This document shows, in pieces, positions 30,741 to 40,700 of a stretch of DNA of 64,000 nucleotides. Numbering within the stretch: the stretch's first letter is position 1; every line of letters starts with the position of its first letter. A model generated the notes under the pieces. It worked only from the letters and a program-made list of their open reading frames with translations, did not search any database and had not been told where the DNA came from. A program made the position numbers and the translations under genes. Location of the stretch: assembly GCA_030789695.1 (NCBI GenBank), contig CM061139.1:496001-560000 (forward strand), in the 5' to 3' direction. Origin of the DNA: Scilla litardierei (lineage: Eukaryota; Streptophyta; Magnoliopsida; Asparagales; Asparagaceae).

Positions 30741-31607
30741 GACACTACACTGGGTTTTAGGCTAACTTATAATAGAGAAAGTGTGGGAGTGACCGCGAGT
30801 CTATCTACACAATGCACCATATTGTACCGACCGTCTAAAATGAATCGTACCGACCATCTAAAATGAAGTTAGACTTGCCCATGTGAGCACCCCCGTGGCA
30901 AGAGATAGGCTCATTGGCTGCGTACTATACTTTCCTATATGAGTCACATAGGTTATAATTTATTATTGCTTACATGTATTTTTATTGCTACTGCTCATAC
31001 CTGCTTGTCTCAATATTGTTGTCACCCTGCATGCTGGTTAAAAAGTTGTTACTACCATATCGCATATGCCTTGACACCGTTGTTGTTCTCGTACGTTACT
31101 TTTCGTACTTATACATTCACATTTACGTTACTTGTCGCACTTACATGCATGGATATTTTTACGTTACGTGTCATACTTGCATGTCTGCCTGTAGCTACTT
31201 TCCATGGTCTATTCCATACTTGTGCATTGCTTTTCTTTCTATTTCTAAAATTGTTGTGACTTACTTACGGTTCCTCTTTGTGGCACCGTCAGATGATGCA
31301 CAGGTTGAGGAGGAGACTTCTGAGTTTGCAGAGCCAGAGTTCGATCTAGGACTGCCAGCTTTTAGACTTAGAGTTGTGTGTGAGTGTGTCGTACTTTCCT
31401 ATGTATTTCTATTCAGCTTTACTTTTCATGTATTTAGTGTGAGAGTTGATGTTGTGTGCTGTACTTCAGATATAGATTGTAATAAATGGTCGATGGTTTG
31501 AGTATTTTGTACATCTCTGCATCGTGGCTATGTTGTTTTCATTGGTAAACTGCAAGATCTGTGAATGTACCAAATAAGTAATGGCCCCCCACATGCAGAT
31601 TGTTACA
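30741..31607 (+). repeat. Tekay-like 3' LTR, right portion
   Basis: Begins with the second gacac copy (30741-30745) of the copia target site and continues the LTR interrupted at 18198. The end shares 31531-31607 with the 5' LTR tip at 10904-10978 and closes GATTGTTACA. Open frames here (30939-31501) are LTR sequence without a domain. Confidence 0.8.
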
Positions 31608-31928
31608 GGTCATAATCATGCGCTTAAAGCAGTGCTTCCAGCCACCTGATTAGGAATCAGATGTTGCATTCTAAATTTTTTTGAAAATGGCTCTGAGCTC
31701 CGAAAAATCTAAAAGAAATAGTTGTTGGACTCAGAAAATTGTCATCTTCACTTGAAAAATAAGAAAATACAAAATCCAGCCATAAAATTTTATTTTATGC
31801 ATAAATAATTGATAAGCTCCAAAATTAGGTGATATTATCAAAATGTACATAGCGTAGCCAAAATGAACATAAAATATGCACAAAATGCCTACGAATGAGG
31901 TGTATAAATATTTAATATTCTCCTAGAA
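31608..31928. other. unassigned spacer
   Basis: AT-rich, no domain or repeat recognised. It may be the continuation of the Tat-lineage fragment to its right, or the original flank of the Tekay-like element. Confidence 0.5.
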
Positions 31929-32440
31929 TCAGAGAGAGCCTTCCACTTTGTGAGCCATGAGCATGAATTCCCTGGCATCCGACTGGATTTCCTCTAGTAT
32001 GCTGACTCCATGCATGGTAGGAAATTTTACTAAGAGATGGTAAACGGAGTTTACCACTCGCATTGCATTGCGGATCAGAGGTACAATGATGGCATTAAGG
32101 GCTCTCGGGCAAGTAATTACTAAGAAGTGGAAGTTGCACACTTGATGGCAAGGAGGTGTGCCAAACTCTACCTTTAAGGAGAGCATCCCTTTTAGGATGA
32201 TTTGGTCCCAGTGAACCCAAAGAGGTTAGTGCAGATGGGCTGCATGATACCCCCAGTATGCCCAGCTTCTGGAATGTGTCCAGGTAGCGGTATAATACAC
32301 ACTTTCATTGTCAATCAGTATGTGCCAAACTCTATGATTGGAGATCCATAGGCTTACCACAATGGCATCATTGTGGGGCTAATGTTCTCTTCTCGCGTTA
32401 GCTTATGTGAAATGCAGAGACTCCTCGATGAGCTTAAGCT
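31929..32440 (-). pseudogene. Tat-lineage Ty3/gypsy protease fragment
   Basis: The minus strand from about 32440 reads PHNDAIVVSLWISNHRV and HILIDNESVYY, matching Tat proteases (PHDDALVV, VLVDNGSSADIL) with the catalytic Asp kept and DNGS changed to DNES. Stops follow. From 32186 the frame is open: LKVEFGTPPCHQVCNFHFLV, CPRALNAIIVPLI, VYHLLVKFPTMHGVSILEE and SDAREFM, corresponding to 'RVDFLVVDCPSAYNAILGR...TYHLKMKFPT..GVG..RGDQ..AREC'. Only protease and the start of the next region remain, with neither gag nor RT attached. Antisense to the neighbouring tandem element. Confidence 0.72.
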
Positions 32441-32867
32441 ACTTTGAAACCTACACATTGATGGATGAATCGAGATCGGTTAGGGATACGCATGTCTGAC
32501 GAGCAAGGTTCTTTTCCATGTTACTACTGAGCCAAGTTGCAACCCACTATAGTAGTGATATGCTCCTATTTTACATGATTTATCACATATTTTCATGACA
32601 CTTTTCACCCCCAAAATTCCCATTTTATACGCTTTTATGCTATTATTTGGAACAATATGACTTTCGGAGCGTTTATGCCTATTTCAGGGAGTAGGAACGA
32701 TATTGGAGCAATTTGGAGTCAATGAGACGATCGGCGATGTTAGAGGCACCAAGAAGACTGATGATGATATGCTTGAGGTGCCAAAAAAGAAGACTAGAGG
32801 AAGAAAAGAGGAAAAGAAAGAGAAAGGAGACGCTAAGAAGCAACCGAGTCAGTTTCCCAGGCAACTC

Positions 32868-33395
32868 GATCGAGTAGCAACAGCTACTCGATCGAGCTGA
32901 CACGCAGAGTTTGTAAGGAAACGGCTACACCCTACTCGACCGAGTAGGGTGGCTACTCGGTCGAGCTAAACCAATTTCTAGAGAAGCATATTGAAGCTAA
33001 AGTAGCAACCCCCTACAACTCGACCGAGAACGAAGACTACTCGGTCGAGTAAGGCAAGCACCCAGATTTTCAGATAGCCTCTCACTCTTTTGAGATCTGC
33101 TATCATTCCAGTTGGCAAATTATTTTTCTCATTTTTTATGGATAGTAGACTTCATGACGGTTCCAATGCCACCAAGAACGTGTCAATCGAAGGTCGGATG
33201 AAATATGGAGAATTTCTGCAAGTTGATACTGCAGTGTTGAAATTTGTACTCGACCCGAGCAGCAAGGCTACTCGACTGGCTACTCGACCGAGCAGCATAC
33301 CTACTCAACCGAGCTGCAGAAAATTGAAGAAAACAGGTAAAAACAGGCTCTAGAAATCAAACTCGACTCGACTGAGTAAGGGGGACTACTTGACC
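32868..33395. repeat. CTCGACCGAGTAG dyad array in LTR 1
   Basis: Roughly a dozen ACTCG-RY-CGAGT-type motifs in both orientations, often as facing pairs (ctcgaccgagtag ... ctactcggtcgag), some degenerate. It lies directly upstream of the TATA box. Confidence 0.88.
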
Positions 33396-33493
33396 GAGCA
33401 CGCTGGGGCCCAGAACTTAAGTTGTAGCCAGAATTGATCTTGGGCATGAATTTCAGAGGGTTTCTTAGGTTATGTGCTTGGGTTTTGAGGGGA

Positions 33494-33503
33494 CTATATA
33501 TAG
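33494..33503 (+). promoter_or_regulatory. TATA box of LTR 1
   Basis: CTATATATAG in gggactatatatagggat, about 100 bp after the array. Same box at 38611-38620 (LTR 2) and near 43898-43907 (LTR 3). Confidence 0.6.
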
Positions 33504-34558
33504 GGATTGTAGCCGTCATTAGAGGGGAGTTTTTGGAGAGTTGGATCTTATTTTTCTTAGGAGTTTTTGGAGACTTTCTTTTGGAGTTAGGTTATTCCCT
33601 AGGCCCCTCCCTTGTATCAAGATAAGTATTTTTGTTCTCTTTAATTCTATTTTAGTTCTTCTTATTTATTGCTTATTGAATATCTCTTTGATGCATGCAA
33701 TGAAGTTTTCTATCGTTTTTATATCTATTGCTATGATTTATGAGTACTCTTTTCTAGGGTTAATAGATTAGCCCATGGATTTTAGGATTGAGATGCAAAG
33801 TTAGGATTTTTAGGTTGTGTTGGTATAAAGGGGATGTATTTTTGTTGATCTTGCAAAGTTTGTAGGAGAACTCATACTGAGATCGTGCCCACGGTCGGTG
33901 GAATCGATTGGCTTAAGAAGTATCCAATAGACTTAATTAGGGAGTTAGTGGATTCAATTAGGACTCGTGACCATGCCCGGCTCGTGGCTTGATGGGATCC
34001 ACTGACAAACAATATTACTAATTGATGGCTACCGCCATTGCGTCAATGAGAGCCACCAAAATACATCGAAGCTCTAATCCACGAGAGTGGCGTGAGCTAA
34101 GATCATTCCATCCACGAGAGTGGCATGAATATTGTCTATTCTTAATGCACGTTTCATGTGCGCCTACGGGTTAATGTGATACGTTAGATTCATGGTGCTT
34201 AGAACCATGAATTCTATATCTTATATCCGACAATCCCTATAAAACCAATACAACGTAAGAGTCTTAACTAAGCATCGACGTCCGACGATCCTAGCGATGA
34301 GTCCTAAAGCCCTAGTCTTTTATTCCTTTCTTTGTGGAGTTCCTTGTTTGCGACGTTGAGTGACACGACCTTTGCATCCATCACCATTACGATACTCCAT
34401 ACTCCACATCCACTAATAAACTTGCAAGTCTAACTCAACCTAGGAGTAGATAGGTAGTATATCACCGCTTCCCCGTGTTCGATACCCGCTCATCGCTATA
34501 CCGTGCGTGTGCGGTAAACGACATTGTTTCGGAGTTAATTCCGAGCCGATCAAGTTTA

Positions 34559-34576
34559 TGGCGCCGTTGCCGGGGA
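34559..34576 (+). promoter_or_regulatory. primer-binding site 1, tRNA-Asp
   Basis: TGGCGCCGTTGCCGGGGA, six bases after LTR 1 (spacer agttta). It is an exact complement of the 3' end of plant tRNA-Asp as I know it, and the best-preserved primer site in the window. Confidence 0.9.
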
Positions 34577-34626
34577 GGCGTTTCGCCATATTATCTATTT
34601 ACCACAATTAGGTTGATTAGATTGCG

Positions 34627-34700
34627 TTAAAAAACAAAACAAAAACAAAACAAAAAAAACAAAAACAAAACAAAACAAAAAAAACAAAAAAAACAGAGAG
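34627..34700. repeat. A/C-only low-complexity tract
   Basis: AAAAC-type units following the primer site, with a shorter counterpart at 39494-39537 in the second internal region. It varies in length between copies. Confidence 0.85.
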
Positions 34701-34808
34701 AGATTTTTCCCCACCACCTGCTATTATTATTATCTGTATCTCTCTTTGTACCACTGACGTCTTTTCCAGGTTGTCTACTTTGCTTGATCAGGTACAGTTG
34801 ATGCAGCG

Positions 34809-35757
34809 ATGGTGCTTCCAAAGATGCGACCGGGTTCTATACAATCCTTCATATATCTCGCTGCTACATTCAATCAGGCTGATGGAGAGTCCTTCAGGGA
34901 AGCCTTTTATAGATTCGATGGAATGTTAGGAATGTTCCAAACGGAGTCAGACTATGTGTGGGATGGTTTCAATCTACTTCCTCTCTTACTGGAGGATTGC
35001 ATGGACCCTCATTGGAATTCTGAGGAGGATGCATCTGACAACCTTAGAGGACCTAAGATATGCAGCAGCTTTAGAGAGCTTATTGGCTACAGCTAGATCT
35101 TCTGGCTCATTAGCCGTCGAGGCAGGTGATCCAGAAGATTATGAGCTCGTCAATTTTATTACGATTCGTATGTCTGCTACAGGTACCATCAAGGAGGATA
35201 TACACATTCAGCTCGGGGGATGTATTATGCGCTTTGATATTCCCACTCCAGACGAGACATCGGCACCTAGCACTGCAGAGCCATCTCATGCCGTCGTCAC
35301 CTCCCTTTGCCACCGACATGAGTCAGAGTAGTTAATACCATTAGAGGATATTATTGATGAGGTCATGCCTACAGTAGTGGAGCAGACCATCGAGGAGGAC
35401 GTGACTTGGGATGATGACATCTGCACACAGATGGAGCCCAAATTGTGCCTCCCTCCATTCGAGCTACCGCAGCCACACCCACCTTCTACAGAGGCTGAGC
35501 ACCCCTCAAAGGACCACCCCCACAGAGCTTATTACTCCCATTCAGGGAGAATCTTTTACCCACTCTTTTCCCTTGTCTGAATCTATTTCCACTCATGTTA
35601 TTTATGATGATTCAGATACTGATGACACGTTACATATTTTGCAGGACACTTACACATTCGATCATGAGGTACATTGGGACGTGCCTGATGAGGAGGAGAG
35701 CAAGGAGTTATCACCTATGGATGCTATTGAATATGATCAGGAGGTGTGATGGGACGA
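34809..35757 (+). pseudogene. gag-like ORF of the non-autonomous element, copy 1
   Basis: ATG 34809 opens MVLPKMRPGSIQSFIYLAAT and NQADGESFREAFYRFDGMLG, which resembles the gag core of Athila elements (GESFREAYYRF). A frameshift near 35000 puts the rest in the frame of 34954 and a TAG at 35329-35331 follows. Further on, acidic and proline-rich codons continue (PSTEAEHPS; DTDDTLHILQD, HEVHWDVPDEEESKE). No zinc knuckle, protease or RT. The product would be a reduced capsid-like protein. A deletion relative to copy 2 begins at about 35760. Confidence 0.68.
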
Positions 35758-37700
35758 GTCTAATCCTCTTGATAGTAAGAGGACCGTATAGATTCGCTTG
35801 ATTCGTTAGGTCAGAATAAATATCACCTCTTATGACGGCAACAAAAATCTTTAACACTCCAAACCCATTATATATATATTAATTGCCCTCTTCGCATTGT
35901 GATATGTCCCACCATTTTGCTAACCACCATCGAGCATTTCTCTCAAGTGAAATCTTACTATCTTATTCGTTTGACTTGGTCTCACTTAGCGAAGCCGTGA
36001 CATTTTTGATCGAGTCATTTGAATAAGATTGTTTGGTATAAGCTTGGGGGAAGGCGCTCTCATGCATCATTGCATGTGCATGTAGTTGCATTAGGATTTC
36101 ATGTCATTCATTTCATCATTTTTCATTCACCCCCTCATATTTATCGTTGTTCCTCATAATTACCTTTTATGATCACATTGAGGACAATGTGAAGTTTAAT
36201 CTTGGGGGAGTGCATGTCCATGCCATTTAGTTGCATTTTTACTTCATTTTAGGATTTTTTTCAAATTTTTGCATCATCTTTTCAATTTCTCCATCTTATT
36301 TTCCATTTATGTGTGTTCATGCATCATATTGTATGCTTGTTTTTCTTTTCCTTCTTCTCTTTTGTATTTATTTCTTTATTTTCATTTGCTTCTTTTGCTA
36401 GATATGTTCCTTATGATGATATCTCTTATTGCTTTAATAGCCATCATGATGCCTATATCTCTTGCTATGCTTTTTGGAGTATTTCAGTATCCTAATATCC
36501 ATGTGCTTGCTTATATATTCTTTTGATGATTCCTCTATATGAATGCATGATACTAATTGAAGCTGAATGTATGCAATATTATTTAGTATGCATTTGTTGG
36601 AAATGCACCAAGATTCATGCATCATTTGTATATCTAGAGCATCAGTTTTATTGTCATATTCCCCTTCTGTTGCATGCCTGATATGATTGTAAACTCTACC
36701 GCTTAACTTCACTATTTATAGGAATAATTAAAAATATCCATGCTTACATATAAGTTTTAGTTGAAGTATTATCTTATTGAACCATTTGTGCACATCGTAG
36801 AGTGAACCGAGTGTTACACCATTTCCTTCTCCACAAATATCTTTTTATTCTCTACATGTCACTTGAGTTCACCTCTCAAAGCTACTTATATCACATCTAT
36901 TCCCAATAATCCATTGCAAAAGAAAAGCTTGCTCCAAAAAGTCCAAAAAGTCCAAAAAGCCAAAAAGGAGCCAAAAACCAAAAATAAAAATCATATAGCT
37001 CCTACAAAAATCCAAAAAGAAAAATGAGAACCAAAAAGAAAAAGAAAAATACTTCTATATCTCATTATCGGAGCCATAAAAATACTTGGGAAAACCAAGG
37101 ATAAAACCCCAATTTCCACTATCATTTTCCTTTGGATGCAATGCCTCAAGCTAAGCTTTGGGGGGAGTGTGAATTCCTTTGACTATATGAGTGAGTATGA
37201 CATTATAGCAGAGATGTGTACAAATGGGGAAGTTTCATAATGCTGAAACTTAGCAAAATACTTTAGTTATGGGGATTTCTTATGATTCGATATAAATATG
37301 TGAATGCCATGATTTATTTTATTCTCCATTGCATGCTTGGTGTGATTCTTGTATGCTTCATTTAAAACTTTTGATTGAAAAGTGCATCGCCAATGATCTG
37401 CATATTAAATTCTATGAATTGCATGATGTGAATATGAGTTGATTGCATGAATTTAGAGAGTCCCTTTTGTTGTTCTTGAAAGCTTGCAAGTACCATGTTT
37501 AAGTAAGATATGAAATCTTTATAGCATGTGATTCGTATTTTCTGAGTTGTTGTGATATGTAGCTTATGGCTTGAGATCTGAGAGAATAATCTAGCAATCC
37601 CTTCAACTTCGTATTCTTTTTTGTTTTCTTATTTTTACCTCCTGGTGAGCTTCGTATTCGTCTTCCTCGAGGACGAGTAAGAGGTAATCTTGGGAGATTT
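35758..37700 (+). other. noncoding half of internal region 1 with repeated polypurine tracts
   Basis: No coding. G-rich tracts of polypurine form recur: AAGCTTGGGGGAAGG near 36040, AATCTTGGGGGAGTG near 36200, AAGCTTTGGGGGGAGTG near 37150, and AATCTTGGGAGATTT at 37687-37700 against LTR 2. A 'ccaaaaagt/ccaaaaagc' run lies at about 36930-37060. Nothing else is recognised. Confidence 0.7.
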
Positions 37701-39418
37701 TGGTATGCTCCTATTTTATTATCACATATTTTCATGACACATTTAACCTCCAAATCCCCATTTTATACGCTTTTACGCTATTATTTGGAACAATATGACT
37801 TTCGGAGCGTTTATGCCCATTTTAGGGATTTGGAGCGATATTGGATCAATTTGAAGTCAATGAGACGATCGGCGACGTGAGAGCACCAAGAAGACTCATG
37901 ATGACATGCTTGAGGTGCCAAAGAAGAAGACCAGAGGAAAAAAGTAGGAAGAGAAAGAGAAAGGAGAAGCCAAGAAGCAACCGAGTCAGTTTCCTAGGCA
38001 ACTCGACCGAGTAGCAACAGCTACTTGGCCGACCTGACACGCAGAGTTTGCAAGGAAATGGCTACACCCTACTCGACCGAGTAGTGTGGCTACTCGGTCG
38101 AGCTGAACCAATTTCCAGAGAAGAATATTGAAGCTAAAGCAGCAACCCCCTGCAACTCGACCGAGCACGAAGACTACTCGGTCGAGTAAGGCAAGCACCC
38201 AGATTTTCAGACAGCCTCTCACTCTTTTGAGATCTGCTATCATTCCAGTTGGCAAATTATTTTTCTCATATTTTTTTATAGATAGTAGACTTCATGACAG
38301 TTCTAATGCTGCCAAGAACGTGTCAATCGAAGGTCGGATGAAATCTGGAGAAATTCTGCAAATTGACGCTGTAGTGCTGAAATCTGCACTCGACCCAAGC
38401 AGCAAGGCTACTCGACTGGCTACTCGACCGAGCAGCATACCTACTTGACCGAGCTGTAGGAAAGTGGAGAAAACATGCAAAAACAGGCTCTGGAAATCAA
38501 ACTCGATTCGACTGAGCACGCTGGTGCCCAGAACATAAGTTACGGCCAGAATTTATCTTGGGCACGAATTTCAGAGGGTTCTTAGGTTATTTGCTAGGGT
38601 TTTGAGGGAACTATATATAGGGATTGTAACCGTCATTAGAGGGGAGTTTTTGGAGAGTTGGATATTATTTTTCTTAGGAGTTTGTGGAGACTTTCTTTTG
38701 GAGTTAGGCTATGCCCTAGGCCCATCCCTTGTATCAAGATAAGTATTTTTGTTCTCTTTAATTCTATTTTGGTTCTTCTTATTGATTGCTTATTGAATAT
38801 ATTTTTGATGCATTCAATGGAGTTTTCTATCGTTCTTATATCTATTGCTATGATGCATGAGTAGTCTTTTCTAGGGTTAATGGATTAGCCCACGGATTTT
38901 AGGATTGAGATGTAAAGTTAGGATTTTTAGGTTGTGTTGGTATTAAATGGACGTATTTTGGTTGATCTTGCAAAGTTTGTAGGAGAACTCGACCTGAGAT
39001 CGTGAATTAGAACCATGAATTTGCAAAGTTTGTAGGATAATGCGATACGTTAGATTCATAGTGCTTAGAACCATGAATTCTACACCTTAGATGCGACAAT
39101 CCCTATAAAACCAATGCAACATAAGAGTCTTAACTAAGCATCGACGTCCGACGATCCTAGTGGTGAGTCCTAAAGCCCTAGTCTTTTATTCATTTCTTTG
39201 TGGAGTTCCTTGTTTGCGACATTGAGTAACACGACCTTCGCATCCATCACCATTATGACCCTATATACTCCACATTCACGAATAAACCCGCAAGTCTGAC
39301 ACAACCTAGGAGTAGATAGGTAGTATAGCACCGCTTCCCCGTGTTCGATACCCGCTTGCCGCTATACCATGCACTTACGGTAAACGACATCATTTCGGAG
39401 TTAATTCCGAGCCGATCA
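37701..39418 (+). repeat. LTR 2 (shared, 1718 bp, internally deleted)
   Basis: Starts TGGTATGCTCC (second A of TGATATG changed) and ends CCGAGCCGATCA. It lacks about 280 bp present in LTRs 1 and 3 after gagatcgtg (38995). In place of these it has short filler copied from nearby sequence. Dyad array at 37998-38520, TATA box 38611-38620. Confidence 0.9.
37998..38520. repeat. dyad array in LTR 2
   Basis: Same arrangement as in LTR 1, with independent changes (for example cttggccgacct for ctcggccgagct). Confidence 0.85.
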
Positions 39419-39424
39419 AGTTTA

Positions 39425-39442
39425 TGGCGTCGTTGACGGGGA
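39425..39442 (+). promoter_or_regulatory. primer-binding site 2, degenerate
   Basis: TGGCGTCGTTGACGGGGA, two differences from site 1. A functional middle LTR would need this site to start reverse transcription of the second unit. Confidence 0.8.
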
Positions 39443-39652
39443 GGCGTTCCGCCATATTATCTATTTACCACAATTAGGTTGATTAGATTGCGTTAAAAAA
39501 CAAAACAAAAAAAAACAAAAACAAAAAAAACAAAAAAACCAGAGAGATTTTTCCCCACCACCTGCTATTATTATTATCTTTATCTCTCTTTGTACCACTG
39601 ACGTCTTTTCCAGGTTGTCTACTTTGCTTGATCAGGTACAGTTGATGCAGCG

Positions 39653-40700
39653 ATGGTGCTTCCAAATATGCGACCGGGTTCTATACAATCCTTCATATAT
39701 CTCGCTGCTACATTCAATCAGGCTGATGGAGAGTCCTTCAGGGAAGCCTTTTATAGGTTCGATGGAATGTTAGGGATGTTCCAAACGGAGTCAGACTATG
39801 TGTGGGATGGTTTCAATCTACTTCCTCTATTTACTAGAGGATTACCGGGACCCTCATTGGAATTCTTGAGGAGGATGCATCTGACAACCTTCGAGGACCT
39901 AAGATATGCAGCAGCTTTAGAGAGCTTATTGGACGCATCTCGATCTTCTGGCTCACTAGCCGTCGAGACAGGTGATCCAGAAGATTGTGAGCTCGTCAAT
40001 TTTATTATGAGTCGTGTGTCTGCTGTAGGTACCATCGAGGAGGATACTCACGTTCAGATTTAGGGAGGTATTATGCGCTTCGATATTCCCACTCCAGACG
40101 AGACATCGGCACTTAGCATTGCAGAGCCAGCTTATGCCGTCGTCGCCTCCCCTTGCCACCCACATGAGTTAGAACAGCCTATACCATTAGAGGATATTAT
40201 GGAGGTCATGCCTACAGTAGCGGAGCAGATCATCGAGGAGGACGTGACTTGGGACGATGACATCTGCATATAGATGGAGCCCGAATTGTGCCCCCCTCCA
40301 TTCGAGCTACCGCAGCCACCCCCACCTTCTACAGAGGCTGAGCACCCCTCAGAGGACCACCCTTCAGAGCTTATTACTCCCATTCAGAGAGAATATTTTA
40401 CCCACTCTTTTCCCTTGTTTGAATCTATTTCCCCTCATATATGATCATTCAGATACTGATGACACGTTACATATTTTGCAAGACACTTACACATTCGATC
40501 ATGAGGTACATTGGGACGTGCTTGATGAGGAGGAGAGCGAGGAGTTAGCACCCATGGATGCTATTGAATATGACCAGGACGTGCGATGGGACGAGTCTGA
40601 CGATGATGAGGGGTTGCCTGATGAGACACACACTTATATGCCAGAGTTAACTGAAGAACCAGAGGCAAACAACGAGGAGTTGGTCGACGTGGTGCACTAG
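39653..40700 (+). pseudogene. gag-like ORF of the non-autonomous element, copy 2
   Basis: ATG 39653 starts the same protein as copy 1 and reads 136 codons through the gag-like core (GESFREAFYRFDGML, ESDYVWDGFNLLPLF, EFLRRMHLTTFEDLRYAAAL, RSSGSLAV) to TAG 40061-40063. The frame resumes after the stop (MRFDIPTPDET, QIIEEDVTWDDDICI), breaks again at TAG 40271-40273, then a shifted frame carries an acidic C-terminus (MDAIEYDQDVRWDESDDDEG, EEPEANNEELVDVVH) to TAG 40698-40700. The two internal copies together suggest an ancestral acidic protein of roughly 350 residues. No enzymatic domain. Function inferred only from the gag-like core and position. Confidence 0.7.

Larger units (their letters stand above)
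10904..31607 (+). mobile_element. Tekay/Del-like chromovirus relic with nested insertions
   Basis: The 5' LTR remnant (10904-10978) and the 3' LTR end (31531-31607) share the same sequence (tgttttcaytggtaaactg ... aaataagtaatggcccc), which ties both ends to one element. In between: gag (11103-11546 plus 14512-15213), protease remnant, a deletion of RT to integrase, a degenerate polypurine tract, and a 3' LTR from 15904. Insertions: a solo LTR in gag, the 12.5 kb copia in the 3' LTR, and the Athila-like element in the 5' LTR. The LTR starts TGTAACGGCCTGA and ends GTTACA, typical of Tekay-type elements. Confidence 0.82.
32556..34552 (+). repeat. LTR 1 of the tandem element (1997 bp)
   Basis: Starts TGATATGCTCCTATTTTACA and ends CCGAGCCGATCA. 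U3 dyad array 32868-33395, TATA box near 33495. Downstream part includes paired 'cacgagagtggc' phrases near 34080 and 34110. Confidence 0.9.

Noticed and set aside
30939..31501. Leu/Phe/Cys-rich frames that look like membrane proteins
   Set aside because: Pyrimidine-rich LTR sequence of the Tekay-like element; both overlapping frames look hydrophobic for that reason.
15904..31607. Reading the 15904 LTR as an independent solo LTR
   Set aside because: The Tekay-type purine tract directly before it and the shared tip with 10904-10978 make it the 3' LTR of the element whose gag starts at 11103; no matching 5-bp duplication supports a solo insertion.
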